A program made the position numbers and the translations under genes. Shown here piece after piece: positions 1-11,257 of a DNA stretch of 64,000 nucleotides. The DNA is from Sisyra terminalis (Eukaryota > Arthropoda > Insecta > Neuroptera > Sisyridae): NCBI GenBank assembly GCA_958496175.1, contig OY292276.1, positions 13,844,001 through 13,908,000 on the forward strand. The letters run 5' to 3'. The notes beneath the pieces are model-generated. The model had not been told where the DNA came from and ran no database searches. It saw only the letters and a program-made list of their open reading frames with translations. Numbering within the stretch: position 1 is the stretch's first letter; each line of letters starts with the position of its first letter.

Positions 1-174
1 AACTTGCAACTTTATCTTACTGTCCCTTGAATTCATCACCCCTCAATGTCTAAAATCTTTCAGCCAATATGTCACAAACTTGTTAATCTTCTAAAATTAA
101 AACCTACCATTTGATTTCAATACAATATTTCTTTAATCAAAACATTAACATTGATGGTATTCTTATCCATGGTT

Positions 175-672
175 TTATTATGCATTAATGATTCTTATTT
201 TCTGGATACTTTTTAATATTTGATGTTTTTATTAAATTTTTTGTACTATGTTTCGTCACTTTTGCAGCTTCTTCAGGTACTACAAACAGACAGTAACAAT
301 ATTACATAATTAATACAAAAATTACATTTAAACACAAAGTACATAAGAAACTCTGTGGAGGTTGTTTATTTTTTATATACAAAAATTTTTATTATGTAAA
401 TTTGTTATAATATTATTTTTTTTTAAATTTATCGAATTATTATGAGAAAGATTATTTTACATGGATTTAAAAATTTGATGTTTGTAATTGAGGTATTTTA
501 TTAATTGTATTTTGAGTTTAAGTGTATTTATTGTATTCATTTTGTAATATTGTTACTGTCTGTTTGTAGTACCTGAAAAAGCTGCGAAAGTGGCGAAACG
601 TAGTACAAAAAATTTAATAAAAACATCAAATATTAAAAAGTATCCAGAAAATAAGAATCATTAATGCACAAT
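175..672. repeat. Foldback element with about 128-bp inverted arms and a GAAACG hairpin core
   Basis: The left arm (about 178-306) and right arm (about 542-670) are reverse complements with only scattered mismatches, separated by about 235 bp of AT-rich spacer. Read outward in each arm there is a CTGARRAA box, a short stem (GCTGC, GAAA loop, GTGGC in the right arm, two G-U pairs) and then GAAAC (573-600 plus strand; 250-276 minus strand). No protein is encoded. The two-arm tail-to-tail arrangement and the core are shared with the elements at 58298-58640 and 59246-59424. A relation to Penelope-like retroelements is inferred, not shown. Confidence 0.8.
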
Positions 673-711
673 ATTTCTTTTCAAAAATATGACTTTATAC
701 ACAATATTTTA

Positions 712-883
712 TATTTTTTTTTATTTTTTTTTATTTATATTTATTATTATTTTACTTCCAGTAGGCATTCTACAGAGATGCAAAGTTTCTGTACATAGAA
801 CTGGAATATTACAATTGTAATGTAACTTCATTCCTCTGTCTTTTGTATTTTTGTATTATGTTGATTGGTTCTTGATCTTGTGG
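712..883 (-). other. 3' untranslated region and A-rich tail of Jockey-type LINE
   Basis: This follows the stop of the minus-strand LINE reading frame at 884. On the minus strand it ends in an interrupted A-run (seen as T-runs at about 712-757 on the plus strand), as expected for the 3' tail of a target-primed LINE insertion. I could not define a target-site duplication. Confidence 0.55.
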
Positions 884-1912
884 TCAAACATCTACTATTT
901 CTTGGAGCTCTTGTGGGAGTTTCCGCTTCAGCTTTCTATGATTTATGGTTTCTCCCAAGCCTAGTTCTACTGTACTAGGACAATTTTCTAGGCCGTTAAG
1001 GAAGTTCCTTGTGAGCGCGGTTAGGAAGTCTTTTGAGTATGGGACATTCATTTCGTGATGAATTTGGTTGTTTCTGACATACCATGGAGCTTTAGTGATG
1101 ATCCTCAGGACTCTATGTTGGAACACCTGTAACTCATTATGATTTTTCTTTGAGAATGGAAGCCAGACTGCGAGTATGTGAGAAGTGGTCTAATGACTGA
1201 TTTTTATATCATCATTGAACATTCCATACTTAGACGAGACCTTCTGTTGATAAGTGGATATAGTTGGATGAGTCGAGTGTTGGCTTCTCTGATTTTACTT
1301 GAGATGTGGTTTTGCCAGGTTAATTTCGAGTCCAGATGTATGCCCAGATATTTAACAGGCGTTTTTTTCTCACACCACGGAATTTCCATGTGGTCCAACA
1401 CGATAGGCTCCAATTGGTTGGAAAAACGTCTTAGAGAGAAAATTTTTGCGACACTTTTAGATGGATTCATGAGAATTTTCCATCTACTGAACCAGGAGGA
1501 TAGGTGGTTGACAGACTGCTGGGTTTTCTGAACGGCCCTTTGAAGATCTTTGTCCAGGTTGAAGATGGCGATGTACTCCGCATACATTGAGATTATGCAG
1601 TGGTCTAGTGACGGAAAATCCGCAACGTAGAGATTGAAAAGGATTGGACCCAATACTGATCCCTGAGGTACCTCCGAGTGGATAGGTTTTTGCTCTGATA
1701 ACTGATCGTCCATTTTGATTTGGAAGCTTCGGTTGCTCAGAAATGAAGAAATTATGTTGTATAGATACTCTGTGGTATGGTAGTTCTGAAGCTTTGTGAG
1801 TAGCCCTTGATGCCAAACTCGATCGAACGCTTGCGTCGCATCCAAGAACAAACCCACTGAGTATTTTTTTTCTTCAAAACCCCTTTCGATTATTTCTATG
1901 TATATATTTAAA
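884..1912 (-). pseudogene. Jockey-clade LINE ORF2, 5'-truncated and frameshifted reverse transcriptase
   Basis: The reverse transcriptase copies LINE RNA at the insertion site. The frame at 1204-1857, extended upstream in frame to about 1912, shows AFDRVWH, a VPQGSVLGPILFNLY block and a YLGIHLDSKLTW block, in the order typical of Jockey ORF2. The catalytic box that should read YADD reads YAEY, so the polymerase is dead. After a break at about 1130-1200 the C-terminal domain resumes in another frame (884-1126), with VLRIITKAPWYVRN and a basic KRKL end. The 5' two thirds (endonuclease and fingers) are missing, the usual 5' truncation. A 15-bp minisatellite abuts the 5' break. Confidence 0.9.
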
Positions 1913-1920
1913 TCAGTTTA

Positions 1921-1980
1921 ACAAAATTAAAAGTAACAAAGTTAAAAGTTACAAAGTTAAAAGATACAAAGTTAAAACAG
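1921..1980. repeat. Minisatellite, four 15-bp units
   Basis: Four consecutive units of the form ACAAARTTAAAAGTA fill exactly 60 bp with one to three differences each. They begin right at the 5' truncation point of the neighbouring LINE remnant. Confidence 0.9.
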
Positions 1981-3984
1981 AATTACCAATAGAATAAATA
2001 AATACAATTTTAATTTAAAATTAAATAATGTCAGTGTTTAGTCACAAGAGGTACCCATTGTACTTATTAATATTTAAACTAATATTAAAGTATAGAACTA
2101 ATGAACATTTGTCGAGCTTTGTTTTTAAAACCATGAAAAATAACAAATATTTTTTGGTTGGAAATTTTTTTAAAAATTTTCCATATTCAATTCTTTTGTT
2201 AGCATTGATAATTAAAAATTAAATGCGAAGAAATTTTTGGAAAATATTTCCATTCCCATTCGTTTCAAACTGGAAAATTTTTATTCAGTTGTATAATTGG
2301 ATAGTTCTAGTTCACATAATGTGCCATTTGATGCTTCGTTGAGCATTTCAAAGGGATGTAATTGCTGTGCACTGAATAAAATATAATAGATAGGAAAAAG
2401 TCTATGTAGCGAACAATTTAGTTTGAATATAAGTAAATATTTTGCTACCCTCATTTCAAATTGCCAAATTATTTTTTGCAATGGAACAAACATAAAAATT
2501 TCATATTCGCAGTCTAACACGTTTTGGAAATATGTTTGAAAAAGAACTACACGTACGTGCAATTTCATACAGATGTATTTAATTTTTGAAGCTTTACACG
2601 TCATGAAAATTAATTTTGTCTGACTAAAATGATTTACAGGAATTTCAATTTGTGAATTTTGAATAATTTGGTGGAAAAAATTCAACGAAAAACAAGGGAT
2701 TTCATTAAAAAACTTTTTTGTTTTTTTACAGTAGGTACGTTTATATGTTCTGAATAGAATCTATGATTTTAATCTGGAAAATAGAAAGTGGTGTTTTCTT
2801 CCGTTCAAGTTTGACTATTAAACATCAAAGTCGTAGAAATCGGGAGGGTTGTTGTGTGGGGTTGTGTATGTGTATGTGTTGTGTTGTTGTTGGAAACAGG
2901 CGTTTCATTTAATATGCGACCCACGCTTTAAATGTGTAAAGACATGCGAGAGAGGGCGCAAAGCTCATAGTGTCACTCTTCCAGTCCATTTCAGCTGCAT
3001 GCAACACCAACATTGAAAAATGCCAGAACCTATCTTTTTCCCACTGAAACATACACGAATGGTTGGTTTATTCCGAACGTTCTATTATTATTCCGGGACA
3101 ATTCTTAAAGAGTAGCGCACTTGATCAAATATTACAACGCAATTTATCTATTGGCCGTGTTTCGTGGGTAAATTATTCTGAATTCTATTAGACGTTCACT
3201 GTAGTCGGTAAATAAATTTCAGTGAAAAAGCGCGTGATTTTTCACCAAATTCAATTCCGTATATTTCATACCGAATTGAATAAATCTTTTCACTTTTTGT
3301 TTTATTTTACAACTTACAATCAAAAAAGAATTACAACATATTCAATGAATTACCAAAAATAAAAAATCAATTTAATTTTTAATAATTCCATATTTATGAT
3401 TCAAAGCCAAACTAATGCTCAATCAAATTGGCAAAATTTCGACGTCCTAAAATTTGAATCAAGACAATTGTATCAAAACTTGTTTTTTCTGCATATTCCG
3501 TTTAATATCACTTAATATAAACTTTGCCAAAATGCCAAAAGTGGTGAAAAACCTCTCTTCTATCCTTCCACCCCTCTGGGTGTGTTGATTTAATCTTCCA
3601 TATCTCCCTATCCTGTGCTAGATGTGAAGCTTCAGGCAAAACTGACCAGTCAGCTTCTTACACTGTTAAAACATAGTGTGGGGAATTTTCCTTCTACATG
3701 TTTGCTTCCCACTTTCCCTTCAACTTATAGAGATGATAAAATCAATTATTTCGTTCATAAAATTGATTTTTATGATTATTCTTTCAGATTTTATCATATT
3801 TATTTATTTAAAGTCGCTTCAACTGCGAGATCATTCCCGACTATATACCGTACTCTAGTGTACGGCATTTGGTTACAATATTTTTTGATAAATAGTAGGT
3901 TGATAAGTAGTATGAGGTACATTTATGATTTTACAGTGTAAATTTTACAGTCATAGCGATAACATTTATTTTTATAAGAATAAA
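1981..3984. other. No recognisable gene
   Basis: This is AT-rich sequence with short open frames at 2028-2222, 2281-2685 (minus) and 3615-3941. None shows a known domain or credible codon use. A GT-rich low-complexity run sits at 2848-2892, and a less AT-rich patch at 2900-3240 is non-repetitive. Confidence 0.5.
2848..2892. repeat. GT-rich low-complexity tract
   Basis: An imperfect run of GTTGT, GTGT and GTATGT units, seen directly. It is an ordinary decayed microsatellite. Confidence 0.7.
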
Positions 3985-3986
3985 TA

Positions 3987-4322
3987 CCGTATTAATCCGA
4001 ATATAACGCGACATTTTTCGACCATTTATTTTGCGTTAAAAAATCGACTTGCGCTGAATTTGGAGTTTAAGTAATGTGACATCATTGCATTTTCATTTTG
4101 AAAACAATTCAGATTCTGAATAAACATTTCCGTTTTTTATTGTTACTTACGTAATATTAATTTTGTTTTACATTATTTAACTTTAGTACCAATAGTTACC
4201 TAAATAATTACTTATCTTATTGAATTTTACATTCTTTAAATTCTTTTATGAGTATTATTTATTTTCTAAATATTTTTATGAAGATTTTGTTCGCGTTAAA
4301 TTCGGGGTCGACTTATATTCGG
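3987..4322. mobile_element. MITE with TA target duplication, possibly pogo/mariner-type
   Basis: The element lies between TA (3985-3986) and TA (4323-4324). The left end reads CCGTATTAATCCGAATATAA and the right end, reverse complemented, begins CCGAATATAAGTCGACC. The two ends therefore share CCGAATATAA followed by a C/G-rich patch, offset by 10 bp. The 336-bp interior is AT-rich and noncoding. TA duplication and this size fit a nonautonomous Tc1/mariner/pogo-superfamily element. Family assignment is inference. Confidence 0.55.
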
Positions 4323-4449
4323 TAATAATAATATATAATAAATCTTAGGCTATTTAATAAAATGTAATAATCTTGAATAAATATAAATAGAGGCCTGTAA
4401 ATTCATTATCTTACATCATTAATAATAAGTAAGTAAACTAGGTAACAAT

Positions 4450-5275
4450 CAACATCAGGTTAACAAGTTTGGTGAAGCGCAAATAAATTCATTTTTTTTA
4501 AATTTCTCTAAAGTCTTCCGATTCTTTAAGGCAGGGGTTTTCAACCTTTTGCTCTCAAAAGCATATTCTAGTATGTTGGTCAGGTGGCGAACACCATTTA
4601 TCTTTCTAAGGTATATTTACAGTCAAACATAGCGAATAATACGTATCTACAAGCAATGCACAAAAAATATAGAGTTCCAAAAATAATATTACAAAAAATA
4701 AAAAAGTTTTGGTATTTAGACCGAGTTCGGAGAACGCATTACTAGAGGGAGTTTTTACAAAAACGGAGACAAGTCAAATTATGTCTATAAGACGCTATTT
4801 TCTCTTCTATCTTATTTCTCTATTTAGTTACAAAATATTATTTTTTGAAGACATTGTATTCTAAACTTATATATTTTTGAAAGTGGCCGCCCAGAAAAAA
4901 TGGTTGGGGACGCCTTGGTGCCCGCGGGTATAGGGTTGGGAACCACTGCTCTAAGGAATCGATGACTTTCCTTGGTCCCTCTATCGGTTGATAGACACTC
5001 TTTTATGTCGCTTGGCATCAAGAACCTTTGTTGAATAACCATCATTATAGGGCATTCCGTCAATAGATGATTAACTGAAAGTTGTCCACATCTTCTACAG
5101 CCTTCGGTGATTCCAGCAATTAGTCGGAATCCAGTTCGGATACGGCACAAGATCACTATTTCCTTTCTAGGAAGGTTACAACTTGGTAATGGCTCTTTTC
5201 CCGACTCCTTTTTCTGGTGCAACTTTTGTGATAGATCTCGCCAAGTTCTGGCTCAGCTGCTTTTGCTTATAATTC
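4450..5275 (-). pseudogene. C-terminus of an RNase-H-type LINE ORF2, interrupted by a hAT MITE
   Basis: The minus-strand frame at 4957-5222 carries PRKEIVILCRIRTG followed by CRRCGQLSVNHLLTECP. This is the C-terminal zinc-knuckle-like block that closes ORF2 in I/R1/Loa-type LINEs (usual form: LRIGHTRLTH, C-x2-C, HxLxxCP). The RIGHTRLTH part is shortened by a small deletion. Reading is broken at 4957 by the 417-bp MITE at 4532-4948. If that insert and one copy of its target duplication are ignored, the same frame continues on the far side (below 4531) for about ten residues to a stop near 4495. Everything 5' of the C-terminus is absent. Confidence 0.75.
4532..4948. mobile_element. Nonautonomous hAT element (MITE) with 8-bp target duplication
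   Basis: The left end is CAGGGGTTTTCAACC. The right end reverse complemented is CAGTGGTTCCCAACC, giving 11 of 15 identical TIR positions and the hAT-typical CAG start. Flanks are CTTTAAGG (4524-4531) and CTCTAAGG (4949-4956), an 8-bp duplication with one mismatch. No transposase is encoded. It sits inside a LINE ORF2 remnant, so it is the younger insertion. Confidence 0.85.
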
Positions 5276-8200
5276 TGATCAAAAATCGATTTTTTTTTGA
5301 GTAGTGATTTAACGGTAACCAGTATCAGACGCTACTCTAGTTTGCTGAGGATTGCAAAATTATTGTTCCAAAAAGTCGCATTTGGAAAAATCATATGTTC
5401 AATAGATCCTTTTGATTATCTATTATTATTTTTTGATTGATTATTGTAAGCTCAATGATTATTAATCTCATACAATACGCAAACTGTAGTAATTTACACT
5501 ATTTGTTTTAATAAAAAATTGATTTAAAATGCAATACGCTTAATGATATTTGTACATATCGTATTTTTTTAAGTTTCTAAAAAATAAATTTACACCGATA
5601 ATTTAAATTAGAAAAATTAAATAAGAAATTATAAATTTTGAAGATGAACTCAATTGAATATCAGCAATGATATAATTTCAATTTATTCGTCTTATTGAAA
5701 TTACATTTTAAATGTAAGAAAATAATTTTAAAATCATTGCAATTTCGATTTTTAAATTCACATTTCAAGAAACAAGACAATGGAACGCACGCTGCGCTCC
5801 AATGTCATTTTTAATCCAATTAATCAATGTGGTTAACCTTGAGTCATATTTTCGTCATTATTAAATAAATATTATTTCAATCAATTGCAATTTAAATGCA
5901 GAACGAAATTAACCTTTTTGAAAAATAAATAGTTTCAAATATATTGTTTAGTTCTTAATGTTTATTTGCAAAATTAGTACACTCTACTTCGGCGTTAAGT
6001 GATAATAAGTGATAAGTCAAGTGTTTTTTTTTCCAAAAAATAGTATTTCTGCATTATTTTCTTATTATTTTTTTAATTTTTGTGTTAAAAAAATGTGTTT
6101 ATCGGCAGTGTAAAAATTTGGGAATTCTACGATAATATTGGATTCGAGAACTAATATAATGGACAAATGGTTTTCCTTTCAAGGTTAGTTTTGCATTTAA
6201 TCATAGGGCAAGACTACGATTAATCTGAAGTTCTAATTTGATGAAGAATTCTTATAGATCTCGACGAAATAAAACGAAAATGAAGGATTACATTATCGGA
6301 TATCTTGCTAAATTTACCAGGTATCGACATTTAATGATTCAAAAATCATTTTTTTCAACTTTTTTAAACGGATTTATTAAGATTTACATGAAATAAAAAG
6401 ATAAATACTTACAACCGTAGCCTCATCAATTTCTGTTTTTGCTTAAAAAAAAAGTAAAAACATAAAGTCCAAAGGCGAAGCCTAAAGGCAAATTTTTACA
6501 TATAGTTTTTTACTCATATTCATTTTATCGATATCAATATTGATGTAGGCAACATTGCATTTCCGATTTTGTTTTTAATTTAATACGCGAATAAATTTTT
6601 TTTGAGTTTTTTGAATTTTTTTGGGAAACTTCACCTCCTAGCTTCACCCGGGGTTTCGCCCCTGGTTCCCTCGTTTAAAGGCTTTTTGCATAAAGAAATT
6701 GGTGAAACGGTGGTTGTAGTATTTACCCTTATTTTCATAAAAAATCATGAAAAATCTTTAAAAAAAAATTTAAGTATCGATATCTCATAAACTAAGCGAG
6801 ATATCGAAAAATTGTTTTCTTCTTTGTCGTTTTATTTCAGATGAATCAGTTTTCAAATCGTAGTGCCGGAAAAATCGTAGTATCCCCTTATTATAGAATG
6901 TAATTTTTTTCAACAATGCAAAAAATTTGATATTTAAAATTTGTTCCAATCGTCTTACAACTTTCGGTACTATTTAGATGGAATATGGATATCAAAAGCA
7001 TTTTTTTTAGAGCAACAAAGAATAAATCTTCAGTTAGGGGAATCGTGGGAAAATCACAGGGTTAAAGTTTAAGTTAACATTTTTTTAATTTTTCGAATTT
7101 AATGATTTAATTTCACAATTGCAAATTTTTAATGGAACTATGTAAAAAAGTTTTACATATGACGGAAAAATGAAAAAAATGAATTCATCTATCAATTCAT
7201 CATAAGTACTACATTTTTATGTTTTAAACTTTTTGGTATACAAAAAATGCTCTTAAGGTGGTATTTCTGGCTTTAAACTTTACATAAGTTTATTTTAGCT
7301 AAGCATAAGGGTTGATTTAAAAAAATATGTTCAAAACAAGTTTTTGAAACTTATTGAACGGACATCTAAAACATTGATTACGCAATAATTTACAACAGAA
7401 AATGTATGAGTAATTATTTTTTACATTAAACTTATTTCAAATAAAGAATTAATTGAACATAACTGTCTGTTAACGTCTGTCTGCCCCCAACAACGTTAAC
7501 TTGAACTTGACCTTTGTCAAAAAAGTAATTTCGTCGAAATTCATTTTTAATGGCAGGTAAAAAGGTTTCAAGCTTTATAATTATAAAGTGTATTATGTAA
7601 TATTTTTACGTTTATCACACATACTTTTATAACCCTTAAATTATTTTGGTGCAAACAACACCAAAAAAAAAAACACAACTTTATTACTTTTGAAAAATAT
7701 TTTAAAATCACTTAACCTTAGAGTACCTATAAAACCTCTAGCGTTTTAAACATGGTATTAAATTCAAGTTGTTTATTTCTAGCACAAATATATATTTTTG
7801 TTGGATATTTTTACATGTTTAAGCTCAAATGGCCGAACTTGACCGTTGTGTGCCATACAAAAACCAATAAGAAAGCGGAAATGCAATGTAAAAGCTCTGC
7901 ATTGCGAGAGTAGGGCAATAGTGGAAATATTCAAAGTGATTTTTTGTTTGCGAAATTATGTATGTGAAATATATGCATGTGTTTTTTCGTTGAAACTCAA
8001 AAATGGCATATAAAGAGTTCTCTTCATTAAATGGTGTAATTTGTATGCATAGAACATGTTGAAAAACATTAACGGGCCTTTGTATTCAACGTTGTAACGA
8101 GGTCAGTGAAAGCTTAAACATTGCGTGTGTTATTAAATCACCACATTTCACTACAGCACAAAAGTCTAATGTTGTAAAAAGCTCAGCATAAACTTTCAAT

Positions 8201-9249
8201 ATAATAAACTTAGACCTAAGAGATGGACAGCTTTTGAAATGGTTTGTCATTAAAAAATATTAATTACTCATTCATGTCTCAGATTTTATTAATTATTAGC
8301 AGATGTAATATTTTCTATTGATAAAAATTTTAGTTCAAAATTGTAAACTTTAGCACTACTCTTATTCCTTTTGGGATTACATTTAAAAACTTTGATTTCT
8401 GAGTCATTTGATTATCATTATTTAAAAGTAAGTTAAAAAAGTAATTCAACGCAAAAAAGGATGTCTATTTTTTAACAAAGAGAAACTTATACATAATATT
8501 ACAAAACAAAGACACAATCTTTTATTACCAAACGTCAGAACCAACAAGTAAGGATAACATCTACTTAAGATGTATCCAGGGAGTCATTTCCTCTGGCACT
8601 TGGCTTTGATGTCCAGATAGTGAATTCGTACGTATACTACAATGAATGCTGTTTATTGTTTCAACATTGTAAAGAAAATAGAGAAAACTGCAGTAACTGC
8701 AATTTTTCGCAACATTATCCGCACAAAATTGTATTTAAAATTTCATAAACGTTCTAATTAACAAATTAAAGCGATTTCTAGCATTTTTTTTTCAAGATTC
8801 AATGTACATACTTTTTTAAATTTTCTAACAATGAATTTCCTCCAAATAAATGGATCAATAAGTACAAGAAGAATTATAAAAAGTTAATCTTCGTTTCAAT
8901 TGTGCAAGCACGTGTTGTCTACGGATAAGTTAGTTTAAATTTCTGAGAACGTGGTTCGAATTCATGACATCACATAATTACTTTGTGTTTCTAAAATTTA
9001 AAGTAAAAAGAATCTTCTCTATTGGCCATAAATTAAATTTTAAACTTTAGACAACAAGGATGTGGGCCTTCTAAAAATAAGCGTAGTTTATTAAAATTTT
9101 ACGTATTGAATATAATGTTAAATAGTTCTGAAGTTTAAATTAAAAAAAAAATCAGATATAGTCTGAAATGACATCCTTATGCATGTATTAAGTTCTTTTT
9201 TTTTTTTGGTCGTATTTTCATAACTAAAAATTACGATCAATTTCAATTT
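5276..9249. other. Long gene-free AT-rich stretch
   Basis: I see no domain, RNA gene or well-bounded element here apart from the GC-rich hairpin at 5776-5806. A cluster at 6470-6690 contains short C/G-rich words (AAGGCGAAGCCTAAAGGC, CACCCGGGGTTTCGCCCC) that recall hAT-MITE subterminal sequence, but no paired ends were found. Homopolymer T and A runs are frequent. Confidence 0.5.
5776..5806. repeat. 31-bp GC-rich imperfect palindrome
   Basis: Arms GACAATGGAACGCA and TGCGCTCCAATGTC pair at 12 of 14 positions around a CGC centre. It stands out in very AT-rich surroundings. Whether it is a residual MITE tip or a protein-binding palindrome cannot be said. Confidence 0.6.
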
Positions 9250-9670
9250 GTGCCGTGAGTGCTTTTCATTGTTTACGGTTCCGAAATGTATAAAAGGACC
9301 CGTAAAACTAAGTTCTGGTGGCCTTTTGAACCTGGTCAGTCCATTGGGTTGTTGAGTGTTCTCAAGATAGTTTCTTATCTATGATTCTTGAGACTATCAA
9401 TCTTTACTAAATCTAAATTATTATCATTCCTTCATACAATGTGTCCAAAAAACCTCAGCAAATTTACAAACCAGATAGACTAAAGTTTATCCTGGAGTTT
9501 CAATTCTTTTAGGGTTAATTCGATTTACGTGCTGTCCACGGAATTCTAAGCATGAGCTTCCAGCACTAAATCTTGAAAGCATCAATTCTTTTTTTATCCA
9601 CTGCTAATTGTCCAAATTTTGGCCTCATAATGAAAGATGAAGGAGATCAGTACTTCAACTAGCCTCATTT
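9250..9670 (-). pseudogene. RTE-type LINE ORF remnant, C-terminal region
   Basis: Read on the minus strand from about 9668 down, the conceptual translation (with stops and frameshifts) shows MRLVEVLISF-HYEAKIWTI, then KRIDAFK, then CWKLMLRIPWTARKSN (about 9517-9560), then FFGHIV (about 9438-9455). This order (RL..Y..S..YGAE.W, the IDAFE.W..RR.LRI.W element, then the FGH.VRR element) is the C-terminal signature of RTE/BovB-like endonuclease-reverse-transcriptase proteins. Several in-frame stops show it is long dead. Catalytic RT boxes are not present, so it is a 5'-truncated copy. Clade assignment rests on memory of the family motif only. Confidence 0.65.
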
Positions 9671-10069
9671 TAGTGTTTTTTTACAGGGAAGTTTTTCAGA
9701 TCATAAAAAATCTTCTCCTCATTGCCTTTTAAACCTTCCTGTTTTTCTACGGATATACATGTCATTTGAACATATATTACTGATTATTTATAATATGATA
9801 AGCGATTTGAAATCAGTGTTGATAATTTGCTATTTGCAGAACGTTACGTTAACCGAAAATCATATTTTTTTTTTCAATGTTCAATAAAGACCTCGTCTTT
9901 TGCTCTCTGTTTCATCTTAATTTAGAAGATCCAACATTTCCTCTTCTGATTCAGTTACCTTGTATCATCTGCATACTATGGGGTATACTTTATCACATTT
10001 TTTCCCCTTATTCAGATTTATCTGCTACATTTATTCAGTACCATACTCAGTATGTTTTACCCTAGGAAA

Positions 10070-10580
10070 ATCTGGGACGAGGATGCACCATTTCAAACGC
10101 CCCTACGTGTTTTAAAGGGCAAATAGTGTTGAATTTCCATTCATAATATGGTCATAATATCAAGTTGTTTGTTAAACTAAACTTCAAATATTTGTTCATG
10201 TTCTTTTAAGGTAAAGCTTTGAGTCCAAATTGAACATAAATTATGACATATAGATATAAAATTTGCAACGAGATATAATAACTATATATATGAAGTAAAA
10301 TTTGATATCCTTGAGGTAACAAAAAGAAAATATTCTCAATTTCAATTCTATTGAACATATCTGGGGATACGAACGCCCGTACGTTTTTGAAAGGGCAAAT
10401 AGTGTTGGACCTCTATTCTTACTTTGGTCATGTTATCAAGTTCTTCACTAAACCAAACTTCAAATATTTCTTTGATGCTTTTTTGGATAAATCTTAGGAA
10501 CTACTTGGAGTATACAACTTTGAAATTTGCATCGAGTTATAATTTTATTTATCTAACTAAATATTACTTCCTAAATTTTT
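10070..10580. repeat. Diverged tandem duplication, unit about 285-290 bp
   Basis: Unit 1 (about 10070-10355) and unit 2 (about 10356-10580) share the same ordered words: CTGGGR, ACGCCCSTACGT, AAAGGGCAAATAGTGTTG, TGGTCAT, ATCAAGTT, AAACTTCAAATATTT, and AAATTTGCAWCGAGWTATAA. The intervening sequence is diverged. No protein is supported. Two copies only, so no array. Confidence 0.7.
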
Positions 10581-11253
10581 TTTTTAATAAAAAGTAATCC
10601 TAACTTCCCGAAGCTACTCTAAACAATATTTGCTACCCTTATGCTAATGGTACTTACAATATAATAAAAAAAAATTCCCATTTCTTCAAGTTAAGCTTCT
10701 TTTGCGTCTATTATATAATCTTATTGTTTGTTTCTATTGCTTATAAAATATTACTTAGATGTGTTTCAATATAGTTATTTCACGAATCACCCAAACAAGT
10801 GAAGGAATTTTAGAGTATTTTACTTAGTATTGAAACGAAGAGAAGCCAGAATAGTTTCTAAAAAAATCAAATATTTTATTGCGATTCGTAGATGATTTAC
10901 TGTTATTTTTTTTTATTTTTCAAAAATTTAATAAAAACAAGAAAAAAATCTAGTTATCAATTCCAAAATTTTTGGTAAAATTATTTCATGGTAAAATTAT
11001 TGAAAAAAATCTAGTTTATTTAAGTCATACTTTAATTTATTTTGTGTTAATTCAAAATTATAGAAGAGAATCCAAAAAAATTAAGCTTGGATTTCCAAAT
11101 AAAGTAAGGTACTTTGATGCAAAGAAGTAGGGATCATATGAAAGAAGGTTTATTGGAACCGAAGTCGGAACCTAAAATTTTAAACTGAATTTTTTGCATT
11201 CGGAGACAAAATCGTAAATTAAATAGGTTTTGTATAAGTTAAGGGCTGTTTTT
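10581..11253. other. No gene seen
   Basis: AT-rich sequence with homopolymer runs. Nothing recognisable on either strand. Confidence 0.5.
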
Positions 11254-11257
11254 TTAA

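Noticed and set aside
1178..1531. 117-residue plus-strand frame
   Set aside because: It is antisense to the LINE reverse transcriptase remnant.
1484..1816. 110-residue minus-strand frame overlapping the LINE
   Set aside because: It is an alternative frame of the Jockey reverse transcriptase. The true frame is identified by its RT motifs.
1921..1980. Possible CRISPR-like array
   Set aside because: The 15-bp units are contiguous with no spacers, and the context is eukaryotic.
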